A stretch of DNA of 34,249 bases from an uncultured Chloroflexota bacterium (GCA_903877335.1 CAIRDJ010000296.1:1-34249), one strand, 5' to 3'; positions 24,858 to 33,205 are shown, counted from the first letter of the stretch. Numbers and translations: made by a program. The notes: generated by a model not told the origin, from the letters alone.

Positions 24858-25868
24858 TTAGGAGTCTAACTTCGCACACACGCGATGGGTGAAGTCTTGT
24901 GTCGTGATGTATCCGTCTGTCACCACATCCGCGGTGTGCATGCCCTCTTCCAAAACACCACGCACGGCGTCTTCTAGCATTTGTGCTTCCCGCGGTAAAT
25001 TCCAATGATGCCGAATGAGCATTGCCACACTCAACATGGTGGCAGTAGGGTTGGCAATCCCTTTGCCGGCAATGTCTGGCGCAGAGCCGTGTACGGGTTC
25101 TGCCACGGCGACCCCATCCCCCAAGTTGAGCGAGGGAGCAAGCCCTAACCCACCGCTCCAAGCAGCTGCCATATCCGAGAGAATGTCACCATACAGATTG
25201 GGGGCGAGTACAATATCAAAGCGAGTTGGCTCTTTGACCATCCAATAGGCGGCGGTATCCACCAGCAAATCATCCACTTTTAGTTCAGGATAGTGGGTTG
25301 CCATATCGTATGCCACACGACGGAATAGCCCATCAGATTGTGGCAGGACATTCGCTTTGGTGACAATCGTCACCCGACGGCGACCACTGCTCACCGCTAA
25401 CTCATACGCCAAACGGGAAACGCGCTCGGTAGCCTGGCGCGTAATCACCTTTTGGGCGACCACCCGATCGCCAGAATCCTCCGACGTTTCTAAACCCACG
25501 TACAGGTCTTCGGTATTTTCGCGCACCACCAACATATCCACGCCCGGCCGCGCCGTGGGGACGGGCAGATAGCGCGAGGGTCTAAGGTTGGCATACGCTT
25601 GTAGCTCTCGGCGCAAGCGCACGATCGGAGAAAAGTAACCGTCTACAGCATAAGAAGGGGAAGAACACGCACCGAAAAGAACACTTTTAATGCTCTTCGC
25701 ACAATCAATCGTTGCTTGTGGAAGCGACACGCCATGCTTTTGAAAGGTATCCCACCCTGCTTCGGCATGGTGTATGTTGACATTCGGGAAAAGTGTTTTG
25801 AGTACACTTACAGCTGCAGGCACGACTTCGCGCCCAATTCCATCACCTTCAATTACGCAAACATCCAT
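24858..25868 (-). CDS. Isocitrate/isopropylmalate/homoisocitrate dehydrogenase family
   Basis: Starting at ATG 25868, with AAAGGG upstream, the protein is 336 residues. It shows GDGIGREVV at the N terminus, RLRRELQAYANLRPSR with the substrate-binding arginines, RENTEDLYVGLE, and KANVLPQSDGLF with the catalytic Lys. The metal-binding segment NLYGDILSDMAAAWSGGLGL and the NAD-binding GSAPDIAGKGIANP are also present. The family oxidises and decarboxylates a 2-hydroxy acid with NAD(P). Length and the RENTEDLY form resemble archaeal or Thermus-type isocitrate and homoisocitrate dehydrogenases as much as LeuB, so the substrate is open. No leucine or lysine pathway gene is adjacent. Confidence 0.9.
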   Translation of the reverse strand: MDVCVIEGDGIGREVVPAAVSVLKTLFPNVNIHHAEAGWDTFQKHGVSLPQATIDCAKSIKSVLFGACSSPSYAVDGYFSPIVRLRRELQAYANLRPSRYLPVPTARPGVDMLVVRENTEDLYVGLETSEDSGDRVVAQKVITRQATERVSRLAYELAVSSGRRRVTIVTKANVLPQSDGLFRRVAYDMATHYPELKVDDLLVDTAAYWMVKEPTRFDIVLAPNLYGDILSDMAAAWSGGLGLAPSLNLGDGVAVAEPVHGSAPDIAGKGIANPTATMLSVAMLIRHHWNLPREAQMLEDAVRGVLEEGMHTADVVTDGYITTQDFTHRVCAKLDS

Positions 25869-25897
25869 ATTGATGAACCCTTTAGTATCGACAAACT

Positions 25898-25919
25898 CTA
25901 AAATGAAAGTCAATTTTAG
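25898..25919 (-). promoter_or_regulatory. Inverted repeat in the dehydrogenase leader
   Basis: CTAAAAT, eight bases, ATTTTAG form a perfect 7-bp inverted repeat 30 bp upstream of the ATG at 25868. It could be an operator or an AU-rich hairpin affecting translation. Confidence 0.35.
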
Positions 25920-25982
25920 ATTTTTAGGGTAAAAACAAAGAAGATGTTAAGTAATTGTATCAAACCTTAATGGTAGGCACGT

Positions 25983-26012
25983 ATTATGTCACAGGTCAGA
26001 AGCATTTGTCGA
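25983..26012 (-). promoter_or_regulatory. Candidate promoter of the dehydrogenase gene
   Basis: Read on the minus strand: TCGACA, 18 bases, CATAAT, each one mismatch from consensus. The start point would be about 105 bp before the ATG, with the inverted repeat at 25898-25919 in the leader. Confidence 0.35.
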
Positions 26013-26038
26013 GAATAAAATTCAGGGACTTTTTGCCA

Positions 26039-26074
26039 TTCCCCCTTCACCATCTCAATTTAGCGAAGGGGGAA
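26039..26074 (-). terminator. Terminator-like hairpin after ppk
   Basis: TTCCCCCTTC (26039-26048) and GAAGGGGGAA (26065-26074) form a perfect 10-bp stem with a 16-base loop, 17 bases past the ppk stop. It resembles the hairpin at 12155-12194 and likewise lacks a U-run. Confidence 0.6.
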
Positions 26075-26090
26075 GACAAGTCGGGGAAAA

Positions 26091-28253
26091 CTAGGGTTTC
26101 GCATCCATCATGTGCCGTAGTTTATCAGATGTGATTCCGTAGCTACTTTGGGTGAAGATTTGTTGAGAGTTGATCGTTTCGCCCTGTGGAACACGCTTTT
26201 GGTAGCTACCATCACGCATCAGTTCCCACGCGCCATCGTTGTCCAGAAGGGAGGTGAATAGAATGCGTTGAATCCGCTTCTGGTTGATGGGGTCTATAAT
26301 CGGAAAGACGGTTTCAACACGGTTCAACAGATTACGGCGCATGAGGTCTGCACTCCCACAGTACAAGCGTTGATCTTCTGGGGCATTCTCAAAATAGTAG
26401 ATGCGGCTATGTTCAAGGAATCGCCCTACCACGCTCATCACCCGAATATTCTCGCTGTAGCCCGGCACATTCGGGCGCAAACAACATAGCCCACGCACGA
26501 TCAAATCAATTTGTACACCTGCTTGAGATGCCTCATACAGTTTGAGAATGACATCATCTTCTTCGATCTGGTTCATCTTGAAGATCAAACGAGCGGGTCT
26601 ACCCTCTTTAGCCGCTTGTATTTCGTTGTCAATCAAGCCGATCAACCCGCTGTGCAAATATTCAGGGGCAACCAACAATCGGTGATAAGTGGTTTCTGGA
26701 GCATAGCCCGTCAGGCGGTTGAACAAGTGGCTCGCATCGTCGGCAATCGCCTCATCGTCCGTGAACAATCCAATGTCGGTATACAAGCGAGCCGTTGACG
26801 CATTGTAGTTCCCTGTTCCCAAATGCACATAGCGACGCACGCCATCTTTTTCCTTGCGCACAACCAACGCAATCTTAGAGTGGGTTTTCACGGGTAGCTC
26901 TTGTACGCCATAGGTGACGTGTACCCCCTGCTCTTCCATCGCCCGCGCCCATTCCAGATTGTTCTCCTCATCAAAACGCGCTTTCAATTCAACCAACACC
27001 GCAACTTGCTTATCATTGGCGCGTGCGTCCATCAAAGCCTGCACAATAGGCGAATTCTTGCCCACCCGATAGAGCGTTGCTTTGATCGCCAAAACGTTGG
27101 GGTCAGTGGCGGCGGTACGGAAGAAATCTTCCACGGGGGAGAAGGAATCATAGGGGTGATGCACCACCATATCGCGCTGGGCAATGACATCAAATATGTT
27201 GACAGACTGGGAGATTGGGGAAGGCACGTGTGGCACATGGGGTTGGTCACGCAAGTCTGGGCGTTGCACAGTCCCGTAGATGCTGAACAAGGCGGACGTT
27301 CCTAACGCACCCTCAACGCGATAGACATCGCGCTCCGCGTCTACATCCAACTCTTTGACCAAACGGCTAAGAATCCGATCGCTAATATCGTCTTGCACGC
27401 TCAAGCGCACCACCCGCCCAAAGCGACGATCTTTAAGGGAATTTTCAATCAGGATAGCCATATCGTAATCATTATCGCTGTCGTCTAATTCATGTTCAAA
27501 GTCAATGTCCGCGTTGCGCGTAACGCGAAAGGGCGCGGCTTCGATGACGTTCATGCCAGGGAATAAGGTATCAAGGTGGCTGGCGATGAGGTCTTCTAGC
27601 CAGATGAAGGTCACAGTGTTTGGGTCGAGTTCATTCGCGAGGCCGTTGCCATATCGCTTGACCACCTGCTCAACATGAATCAGGCGCGGGATCACATCAT
27701 TGGGCACTTTAATCCGTGCAAACTCGGCGTGATGGCTATCGTCGTTATTGCGTTCTAGCCAAACCGCCAAATTCAAACTTAAATTTGAGATGAACGGGAA
27801 GGGACGGGCATGATCGACCGCAAACGGAGTCAATACTGGAAAGATTTCGCGCTGGTAGTATTGCTTAAGAATGGCTTGTTGATTAGCGGGCAGTGCCGCC
27901 ACGCGAATGACATGAACACTCTCCTGTGCTAATTCAGCCAACACTTGCACAAGGAGATCACGATGGAGCTGTAACAATTGGCGCAACCGTTCCTTCGCCT
28001 CTGTCAGGACTTGCACAGGGGTTAACCCATCGGGACGGGTGCGGGTGATATTCGCCTGTAGCTTGTTGTGGTAAGAAGCGATCCGCACCATGTAAAATTC
28101 GTCTAAGTTGTTGCTAAAAATCGCCAGGAACTTCAGCCGCTCTAGCAAAGGATTACGGGGATTTTGTGCTTCTGCCAAAACACGACGGTTGAACTCAATC
28201 CAGCTGAGTTCACGGTTGATGTAATTCTCTGAACTAAGTTGCAACTCAGGCAT
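26091..28253 (-). CDS. ppk1: Polyphosphate kinase 1
   Basis: The 720-residue protein starts at ATG 28253, with GAGGGA seven bases upstream; a start 11 codons earlier has no such site. The N domain reads NRELSWIEFNRRVLAEA and the middle FPFISNLSLNLAV, both typical of Ppk1. By alignment with the E. coli enzyme, His458 (in KTHSK) matches the phosphorylated His435. His477 (in HLGTGNYN) matches His454 and His615 (in EHSRIYYF) matches His592. The enzyme reversibly polymerises the gamma-phosphate of ATP into polyphosphate at the membrane. No exopolyphosphatase or pho gene is adjacent. It is transcribed alone, divergent from the SDR gene. Confidence 0.96.
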   Translation of the reverse strand: MPELQLSSENYINRELSWIEFNRRVLAEAQNPRNPLLERLKFLAIFSNNLDEFYMVRIASYHNKLQANITRTRPDGLTPVQVLTEAKERLRQLLQLHRDLLVQVLAELAQESVHVIRVAALPANQQAILKQYYQREIFPVLTPFAVDHARPFPFISNLSLNLAVWLERNNDDSHHAEFARIKVPNDVIPRLIHVEQVVKRYGNGLANELDPNTVTFIWLEDLIASHLDTLFPGMNVIEAAPFRVTRNADIDFEHELDDSDNDYDMAILIENSLKDRRFGRVVRLSVQDDISDRILSRLVKELDVDAERDVYRVEGALGTSALFSIYGTVQRPDLRDQPHVPHVPSPISQSVNIFDVIAQRDMVVHHPYDSFSPVEDFFRTAATDPNVLAIKATLYRVGKNSPIVQALMDARANDKQVAVLVELKARFDEENNLEWARAMEEQGVHVTYGVQELPVKTHSKIALVVRKEKDGVRRYVHLGTGNYNASTARLYTDIGLFTDDEAIADDASHLFNRLTGYAPETTYHRLLVAPEYLHSGLIGLIDNEIQAAKEGRPARLIFKMNQIEEDDVILKLYEASQAGVQIDLIVRGLCCLRPNVPGYSENIRVMSVVGRFLEHSRIYYFENAPEDQRLYCGSADLMRRNLLNRVETVFPIIDPINQKRIQRILFTSLLDNDGAWELMRDGSYQKRVPQGETINSQQIFTQSSYGITSDKLRHMMDAKP

Positions 28254-28294
28254 TTCACTTCCCTCAATGTGACATTCACAACGCAAACTGTGTG

Positions 28295-28324
28295 TATTCT
28301 ATGGGAGAATAATCCTTCTGTGTA
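28295..28324 (-). promoter_or_regulatory. Candidate ppk promoter with palindrome over the -10 box
   Basis: On the minus strand TACACA, 16 bases, TAGAAT lie about 45 bp before the ppk ATG. The palindrome TATTCT-ATGGG-AGAATA (28295-28311) covers the -10 box, so a repressor bound there would block RNA polymerase. Confidence 0.35.
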
Positions 28325-28418
28325 TGTGTCAGCACAAAACATCCACAAGGCTTAATATTTGGCTCCAAAGTTAGATCAACCGTCTTCGAGCTACCCTAGC
28401 AATTTATGGACTATCACC

Positions 28419-28443
28419 TTGTGCTGTGAAATCACATGCACAA
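28419..28443. promoter_or_regulatory. Nested palindrome between ppk and the SDR gene
   Basis: TTGTGC (28419-28424) and GCACAA (28438-28443) flank TGTGA-AA-TCACA (28425-28436). The 25-bp site is almost symmetrical, off by one base. It lies 97 bp upstream of the SDR start and is a good operator candidate for that operon or for ppk. Confidence 0.45.
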
Positions 28444-28539
28444 TCGCTTCTTCATCTTGTTTCCTTTTCGTCATCCATTAGGCTTGATGGTATCCAAATC
28501 CCATAGAATGACTGCGCTTACAAATCGGAAGGAACGAGC

Positions 28540-29322
28540 ATGAGCATGGACGCACAATTCAACTTCAGTGACACAACGGTCTTGGTGACGGGCGCAAGCG
28601 CCGGCATTGGCGCGGGCATCGCTCGCTCTTTCGCACAAAGTGGAGCGACCGTGCTCATCCATTATCGCCACAATAGCGAGGAGGCTTTGCGCCTACAGCA
28701 TGCGCTACGCGATCAAGGTTGGAATGCCCACGCTATCGGAGCAGACCTCACACAGTCGAGCGAGGTTAAAGCCCTGTTCACACAGGCAACCGAGATGATT
28801 GGGCAGGTTGATATACTGGTGAACAATGCGGGCATCTATCCGTTACAGTCGGTGCTGGAGATGGACGTGGAAGAATGGGACGCGGTGATGAACGCTAATC
28901 TGAAAAGTGCGTTCTTGTGCACACAAGCGTTTGCACGCCAATTCCAAGCACAACCCCATCAGGGCATGGCTTCGATCATCAACATCGGGAGTATTGAAGC
29001 GGAGAACCCTGCCCCCCTCCACAGCCACTACAACGCCAGCAAAGGTGGGCTATTGATGTACACGATGGCATGTGCCTATGAACTTGCCCCATTGGGAATC
29101 CGCGTGAATATGGTCTCGCCGGGTTTGATCTGGCGCGCGGGGATTGAAAGCAACTGGGCAGATGGGGTGAAGCGGTGGGAACAATCCGCGCCGTTGAAGC
29201 GACTGGGGCAACCGCAAGATGTGGCGGATGCGTGTTTGTTTTTAGCCTCCAGCGCGGCAAGTTGGATAACGGGTGTTAACTTGCGCGTGGACGGTGGTAT
29301 CATGACCAAGCAAATCTTTTAG
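28540..29322 (+). CDS. SDR family oxidoreductase (FabG-like)
   Basis: The 260-residue classical SDR has TGASAGIG at 17-24 for the dinucleotide, NNAG for fold stability, a conserved Ser in NIGSIEA, and Tyr164/Lys168 in YNASK. The end (WITGVNLRVDGGIM) is the typical family tail. The Thr-Gly-Ala-Ser loop followed by HYRHNS at the second strand suggests NADP(H). Substrates of such proteins range from 3-oxoacyl-ACP to sugars and alcohols. It starts at ATG 28540 after AAGGAAC, and its TAG stop touches the AGGAG of the next gene, so it is co-transcribed with a cupin_5 protein. Confidence 0.88.
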   Translation: MSMDAQFNFSDTTVLVTGASAGIGAGIARSFAQSGATVLIHYRHNSEEALRLQHALRDQGWNAHAIGADLTQSSEVKALFTQATEMIGQVDILVNNAGIYPLQSVLEMDVEEWDAVMNANLKSAFLCTQAFARQFQAQPHQGMASIINIGSIEAENPAPLHSHYNASKGGLLMYTMACAYELAPLGIRVNMVSPGLIWRAGIESNWADGVKRWEQSAPLKRLGQPQDVADACLFLASSAASWITGVNLRVDGGIMTKQIF

Positions 29323-29331
29323 GAGCAAGTG

Positions 29332-29850
29332 ATGAGCCGCCCGACCGTCCAGCAACTTATCTCGCATTTACAGTTAGAACCGCTTGAGGGGGAAGGTGGG
29401 TTGTTTCGGCGGACATGGCTTGCCTCCCACGCGCTTGAGCCAGCAAATTTGGGCGCACCGTATCATGAAGCGAAACCGCTTGGCTCATGTATCTACTATC
29501 TGCTCACTGAGGAAAGCGATTCGTTCTCTGCTTTCCACCGCCTGCCCACTGATGAAATCTACCACTTCTATCTGGGCGATCCTGTCACGCTGTTCATGCT
29601 GGATTCACACGGAGTTGGCGAGGAGATTACGCTGGGGCACGATCTTCTTCACGGGCAACATGTGCAATATGTGGTGAAGGGGGACAAATGGCAAGCAAGC
29701 ATCCTCAAAGAAGGCGGGCAATATGCACTCATGGGGACAACGATGGCACCCGCCTTCACTGCTGGCGATTTTGAACTGGGCAACCGCGCAGAGTTGCTTG
29801 CGCATTACCCCACACACCGCGACTGGATCACGCGCTTGACGCGCACCTAA
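29332..29850 (+). CDS. Cupin_5 (DUF985) family protein
   Basis: The ATG at 29332 lies six bases after AGGAG; a GTG three bases earlier is too close to it. The 172-residue protein contains LEPLEGEGGLFRRTW, then IYYLLTEESDSFSAFHRLPTDEIYHFYLGDP and the end motif GTTMAPAFTAGDFELG, all characteristic of the DUF985 cupins. His and Glu residues in the HRLPTDEIYHFY segment could bind a metal. Relatives are described as predicted sugar epimerases with unproven activity. It is the second gene of an SDR-cupin pair and ends nine bases from the convergent permease gene. Confidence 0.85.
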   Translation: MSRPTVQQLISHLQLEPLEGEGGLFRRTWLASHALEPANLGAPYHEAKPLGSCIYYLLTEESDSFSAFHRLPTDEIYHFYLGDPVTLFMLDSHGVGEEITLGHDLLHGQHVQYVVKGDKWQASILKEGGQYALMGTTMAPAFTAGDFELGNRAELLAHYPTHRDWITRLTRT

Positions 29851-29859
29851 ATCGGTAGG

Positions 29860-30789
29860 TTACTTGTTTGACCCCAACGTCAACCCTTGAATGAAATAGC
29901 GTTGCAAGAAGATGAAAACCAAGACAGTCGGTAACGTCCCCAAGATTGCCCCAGCGGTGATGACGGGCCAATCTGTGACGTATTGCCCTTGCAAGGTTGC
30001 CAAACCAGCGGTCACCGGACGCAAGGCATCTTTGCTGATAAGGATGATCGCCCACAGATAATCGTTGAACACCCATGTAAATTCCAACGTGCCCACCGCT
30101 GCCAAGCCCGGCAAACTCAGGGGCAACATAATCTGCCAGAAGCTACGAAACGCGCTGCTTCCGTCCACCTGTGCCGCATCAAAGATTTCAGACGGAATGC
30201 CCTTCATGAAGTTGCGCAACACGAAGGTACAAAAGCCCATTTGAAAGGTGGTGTGAATCAAAATGAGTGCCCAATAGGTGTTATACAACCCCAGATCGCT
30301 GGTCAGGCGAAACACAGGGAGAAGCAAGATTTGAAACGGGAGCATCGTCCCCGACACAAACAAGAAGTATATCGGCATATTCAGGGCAAACTTATAACGC
30401 GCCAAAGCGTAAGCAGTGAGCGAGGACAGAAACAACATGAGGAATAGCGAGGGAAGCGTGATGATGAAGCTGTTCAGCAGATAGCGACTCACGCGGGCAT
30501 TCGTCCATGCTTGGGTGTAGTTTTGCGAAAGCGTTTGCATCCATTGCGAAGCATCCATCGGCACACCAAACTCTTGCGCGCGTATCTCCGCGCGCTGTTG
30601 GATTTCTTGCCCAACCATGCCGAAATTCCAAAAGCCATTTTTGTTGATGTCGCGTTGTGTCCGTACCGACGTGAACAGAGCGGCGATGATGGGCAGTAAC
30701 CAAATGAAGGTGAGGGTAATCAAGAACAGGTGCTTAAATAAAGTGCCCACTGTGAAAGGACGAGCTGGTTTGCGGGTGAGCGTGGTCAT
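29860..30789 (-). CDS. Carbohydrate ABC transporter permease, MalG-like
   Basis: The 309-residue membrane protein has six hydrophobic segments. Its cytoplasmic EAA loop reads EIFDAAQVDGSSAFRSFWQIMLPLSLP, with the Gly that docks the ATPase, and MalG-like ends (FIFLQRYFIQGLTLGSNK). A segment of about 75 residues between the first and second membrane helix is larger than in minimal permeases but is common in MalG relatives. GGAGG precedes the ATG, and it begins 12 bases after the first permease gene. It should form the channel with that protein. No ATPase gene follows; an MsmX-type shared ATPase may serve it. Confidence 0.92.
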   Translation of the reverse strand: MTTLTRKPARPFTVGTLFKHLFLITLTFIWLLPIIAALFTSVRTQRDINKNGFWNFGMVGQEIQQRAEIRAQEFGVPMDASQWMQTLSQNYTQAWTNARVSRYLLNSFIITLPSLFLMLFLSSLTAYALARYKFALNMPIYFLFVSGTMLPFQILLLPVFRLTSDLGLYNTYWALILIHTTFQMGFCTFVLRNFMKGIPSEIFDAAQVDGSSAFRSFWQIMLPLSLPGLAAVGTLEFTWVFNDYLWAIILISKDALRPVTAGLATLQGQYVTDWPVITAGAILGTLPTVLVFIFLQRYFIQGLTLGSNK

Positions 30790-30801
30790 GTAATGCCTCC
30801 G

Positions 30802-31701
30802 TTACGCTTCAATTTCATCTTGAAGCACACGCCACAAGAAGAACAAAATGAACACAAAACTAATGAGGAACAACATGACCGCGATAGATGCCCCGTACCC
30901 CATCTTGTAGTTATTGAACGCTTCGATGTACATGAAGTTTGCCAACACTTGGGTATTGTTGCCCCCGCGCGTCATCACGCTGACCAGATCAAAAGCACGC
31001 AATGAATCAATCACCGAGATGACCACAATGATGCTGGTGACGGGCGCAAGCAAGGGCAAGATCACACGGAAGAACAAATTCAAACGGTCTGCGCCATCCA
31101 CTTGGGCGGCATCCACCAAGCTGGGGTCAACGTTCTTCAAGCCTGCTAGGTACAACACCATCACATAGCCAACTTGTCGCCAAACAGCGGCGGCGATCAC
31201 CGCCCAGATGGCGGTTTGACGGCTAGAAAGAATGCTGATCTTGGCATCGGGATTACCAAACCAAGTTGCCACCAACTGAAGCAAGCCCTCTTGTGGGTTA
31301 TACACCCCAAACGACCACACCAACCCAATGACCGGCAACGAAAGCACCAAAGGCGCAAAGAAGCTCACCTTGTAGAAACGCCCGCCCACCATCTCCGCGT
31401 TGAAGATCATCGCCAAGAATAAGCCCGCCACGCTTGGGACGGTGATGAAAACCAGCAACCAGCGCAAATTGTTTTGAAGCGAGAGATGAAAGTCACGGTC
31501 AGAAAATAACCGATCATAGTTTGCGAAGCCAATGAAGCGCGGGTTGCGAGTAACGCCGTCCCAATTGGTTAGGCTAAGATAAAAGGTGGAAAAAGTGGGA
31601 TAAACAATCCATGTGAAATAGAGCGCGAGCGGAATCAACATGAACAGGTACGGTGTCCAATTGATAGGCTGACGTTTAGAACCTGTTTTCAAAGAAGCCA
31701 T
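30802..31701 (-). CDS. Carbohydrate ABC transporter permease, MalF-like
   Basis: The 299-residue protein has six hydrophobic segments (first at about 17-35, PYLFMLIPLALYFTWIV) and the EAA loop SLVDAAQVDGADRLNLFFRVILPLLAP. The opening (YLSLTNWDG) is typical of MalF/UgpA-type sugar permeases. It lies 111 bp after the binding-protein gene, across a strong hairpin, and directly before the second permease. The two permeases and the binding protein make a CUT1-type importer for an oligosaccharide or glycerol-phosphate-like solute; the ligand cannot be fixed from sequence. Confidence 0.92.
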   Translation of the reverse strand: MASLKTGSKRQPINWTPYLFMLIPLALYFTWIVYPTFSTFYLSLTNWDGVTRNPRFIGFANYDRLFSDRDFHLSLQNNLRWLLVFITVPSVAGLFLAMIFNAEMVGGRFYKVSFFAPLVLSLPVIGLVWSFGVYNPQEGLLQLVATWFGNPDAKISILSSRQTAIWAVIAAAVWRQVGYVMVLYLAGLKNVDPSLVDAAQVDGADRLNLFFRVILPLLAPVTSIIVVISVIDSLRAFDLVSVMTRGGNNTQVLANFMYIEAFNNYKMGYGASIAVMLFLISFVFILFFLWRVLQDEIEA

Positions 31702-31742
31702 AACTTGTCTCTCTTTTTATCATCAACAAGGACAGATAACAA

Positions 31743-31772
31743 ACACAGCCAACCGTGACGGGTTGGCTGTGT
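31743..31772 (-). terminator. Strong hairpin between binding-protein and permease genes
   Basis: ACACAGCCAACC and GGTTGGCTGTGT form a perfect 12-bp stem with a six-base loop, 40 bp past the binding-protein stop. On the minus strand it is followed by a weak T-rich stretch. Partial termination or mRNA protection here would give more binding protein than permease, as in other sugar ABC operons. Confidence 0.65.
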
Positions 31773-31812
31773 CCATAGCAATTACAAGATTGCAGGGTAA
31801 AGGGAAATTCCC

Positions 31813-33093
31813 TTATTGCTCGGCAGCTTGTTCTTCAGCAATCCGTACACGGTCTTCTTCAAGGCGTGCGAGGATGTCTTCAACAGCAGCGGGGTTATCC
31901 CAGAATTCCATGAAGCCGTCCATACCTGCATCCGCCATTTCGGGGGTGGTGTCGCGGTCATAGAATTGTGCAATGAAATCTGCACTTTGGATCATGCCGA
32001 TACCCTTTTGAGTCAATTCATCAAGGTTAGACAAATCAACATCGGTGCGGGTTGGGAGGCGGTTCAACTCGTCAAGGAACAATTGTTGAACTTCAGCAGA
32101 ACCCAAGAAGGTCATGAAGGCTTGTGCGCCAGCGGGGTTGGCCCCGTTAGCGGACATGAACCAACCGTCAGTGGGAGCATCTTCACCGATGGCAACATCA
32201 GGGTTGATGATCGGGAATTGGAAGAAGTCTAGGTCTTCCAACATTTCAGGAGCGGTGCTACGAACTTGGTCGCGGATGAAGTCGCCCATGAGGTACATAG
32301 CAGCTTCCCCATTTGCCATAGGAGTAACGGCTTCGTGCCAGTCCAAAGCGGAAGCATCTTCGTTGAAGCAGTTATGTTCAAACAACTTGTTCCAGTTTGC
32401 CATGGTATCCATCACGCGGGGGTCGGTGTAGGATTCTTTCAAGAGCATCAGGTCGATGTGGAATTCAGGACCGTTGGTGCGCATGTTGATATAGTCGAAC
32501 CAAGCTGCAGCGGTCCAACGATAGCGCGTGCCGACCGTGATGGGGGTGATGCCAATCGCATTGAGCGCATCGCAAGCTGCCAAGAGTTCGTCGAAAGTAG
32601 CGGGGGTGCTTTCGATACCAGCTGCTTCGAAGATGGAGGGGCGGTAGTACATCGCCCACCAGTAGTAGTTTGAAGGCAAGAAGTAGGCATTGCCATCATC
32701 CAAGTAATCGGTTGCCAATGCTTGGAAGCCGGGCGCGAACATGTCGCCAAAGCCGGGTTGACTCCATGCCTCAGTGAAGTTGCCAATCAACTCACGGGAG
32801 ATGAAGAAGTTAGCACGGTTGCCTGCAAACCAGGTCAACACGTCAGGAGAAGGTTCAGCAGCGAGGTAAGCGCGGATCGCTTGCTTGAAGTCTTCATGTG
32901 CAACGGTGGAGTGTTCTACCTGCATGTCGGGGTTCATCTCATTCCACATTGCAACTACCCGTTCATCCATCTCACGCGGAAGGGGGTCGCTTGCATTGGA
33001 GCTGTAGGTGATGACATCTTGTGCAGAAACAGAGGCGACGGCTACTGCCAACATTGCCAGTAGTACAATAAGAACCATGAAATGCTTTTGCAT
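31813..33093 (-). CDS. Extracellular sugar-binding protein of ABC importer
   Basis: The 426-residue protein has a signal peptide (about 1-24, ending SVSAQ) without lipobox. It belongs to the family-1 solute-binding class: VVAMWNEMNPDMQVE near the start, DFKQAIRAYLAAEPSPDVLTWF, then EAAMYLMGDFIRDQ and ANPAGAQAFMTFLGS. These proteins capture mono- or oligosaccharides and hand them to MalF/MalG-type permeases, which are encoded just downstream. AAGGAG lies eight bases before the ATG. The divergent galT suggests galactose-containing sugars, which is inference from context only. Confidence 0.92.
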   Translation of the reverse strand: MQKHFMVLIVLLAMLAVAVASVSAQDVITYSSNASDPLPREMDERVVAMWNEMNPDMQVEHSTVAHEDFKQAIRAYLAAEPSPDVLTWFAGNRANFFISRELIGNFTEAWSQPGFGDMFAPGFQALATDYLDDGNAYFLPSNYYWWAMYYRPSIFEAAGIESTPATFDELLAACDALNAIGITPITVGTRYRWTAAAWFDYINMRTNGPEFHIDLMLLKESYTDPRVMDTMANWNKLFEHNCFNEDASALDWHEAVTPMANGEAAMYLMGDFIRDQVRSTAPEMLEDLDFFQFPIINPDVAIGEDAPTDGWFMSANGANPAGAQAFMTFLGSAEVQQLFLDELNRLPTRTDVDLSNLDELTQKGIGMIQSADFIAQFYDRDTTPEMADAGMDGFMEFWDNPAAVEDILARLEEDRVRIAEEQAAEQ

Positions 33094-33135
33094 TTTTATT
33101 TCTCCTTAAATTCCATTCGGAAAAAACTTACCTAG

Positions 33136-33168
33136 TTAGCCATTCCGTGAAATAATACGGTTTAGCCA
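33136..33168. promoter_or_regulatory. Operator-like repeats in the sugar importer leader
   Basis: TTAGCCA occurs twice in direct orientation (33136-33142 and 33162-33168), spaced 26 bp start to start, and the inverted repeat CCGT-N8-ACGG (33145-33160) sits between them. They lie just downstream of the minus-strand -10 box, where a sugar-responsive repressor could bind. Confidence 0.35.
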
Positions 33169-33177
33169 ACCATTCGT

Positions 33178-33205
33178 ATTGTAACCTAGCGTGTATAATT
33201 TGCAA
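33178..33205 (-). promoter_or_regulatory. Candidate promoter of the sugar importer operon
   Basis: Minus strand: TTGCAA (33205-33200), 16 bases, TACAAT (33183-33178). The start point would be near 33171, giving about 75 bases of leader before the ATG at 33093. Confidence 0.5.
33194..33199 (+). promoter_or_regulatory. Candidate -10 box of galT
   Basis: A perfect TATAAT sits 58 bp before the galT ATG, inside the spacer of the opposing importer promoter. No good -35 box is present at 16-18 bases, so an activator may be needed. Confidence 0.4.
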
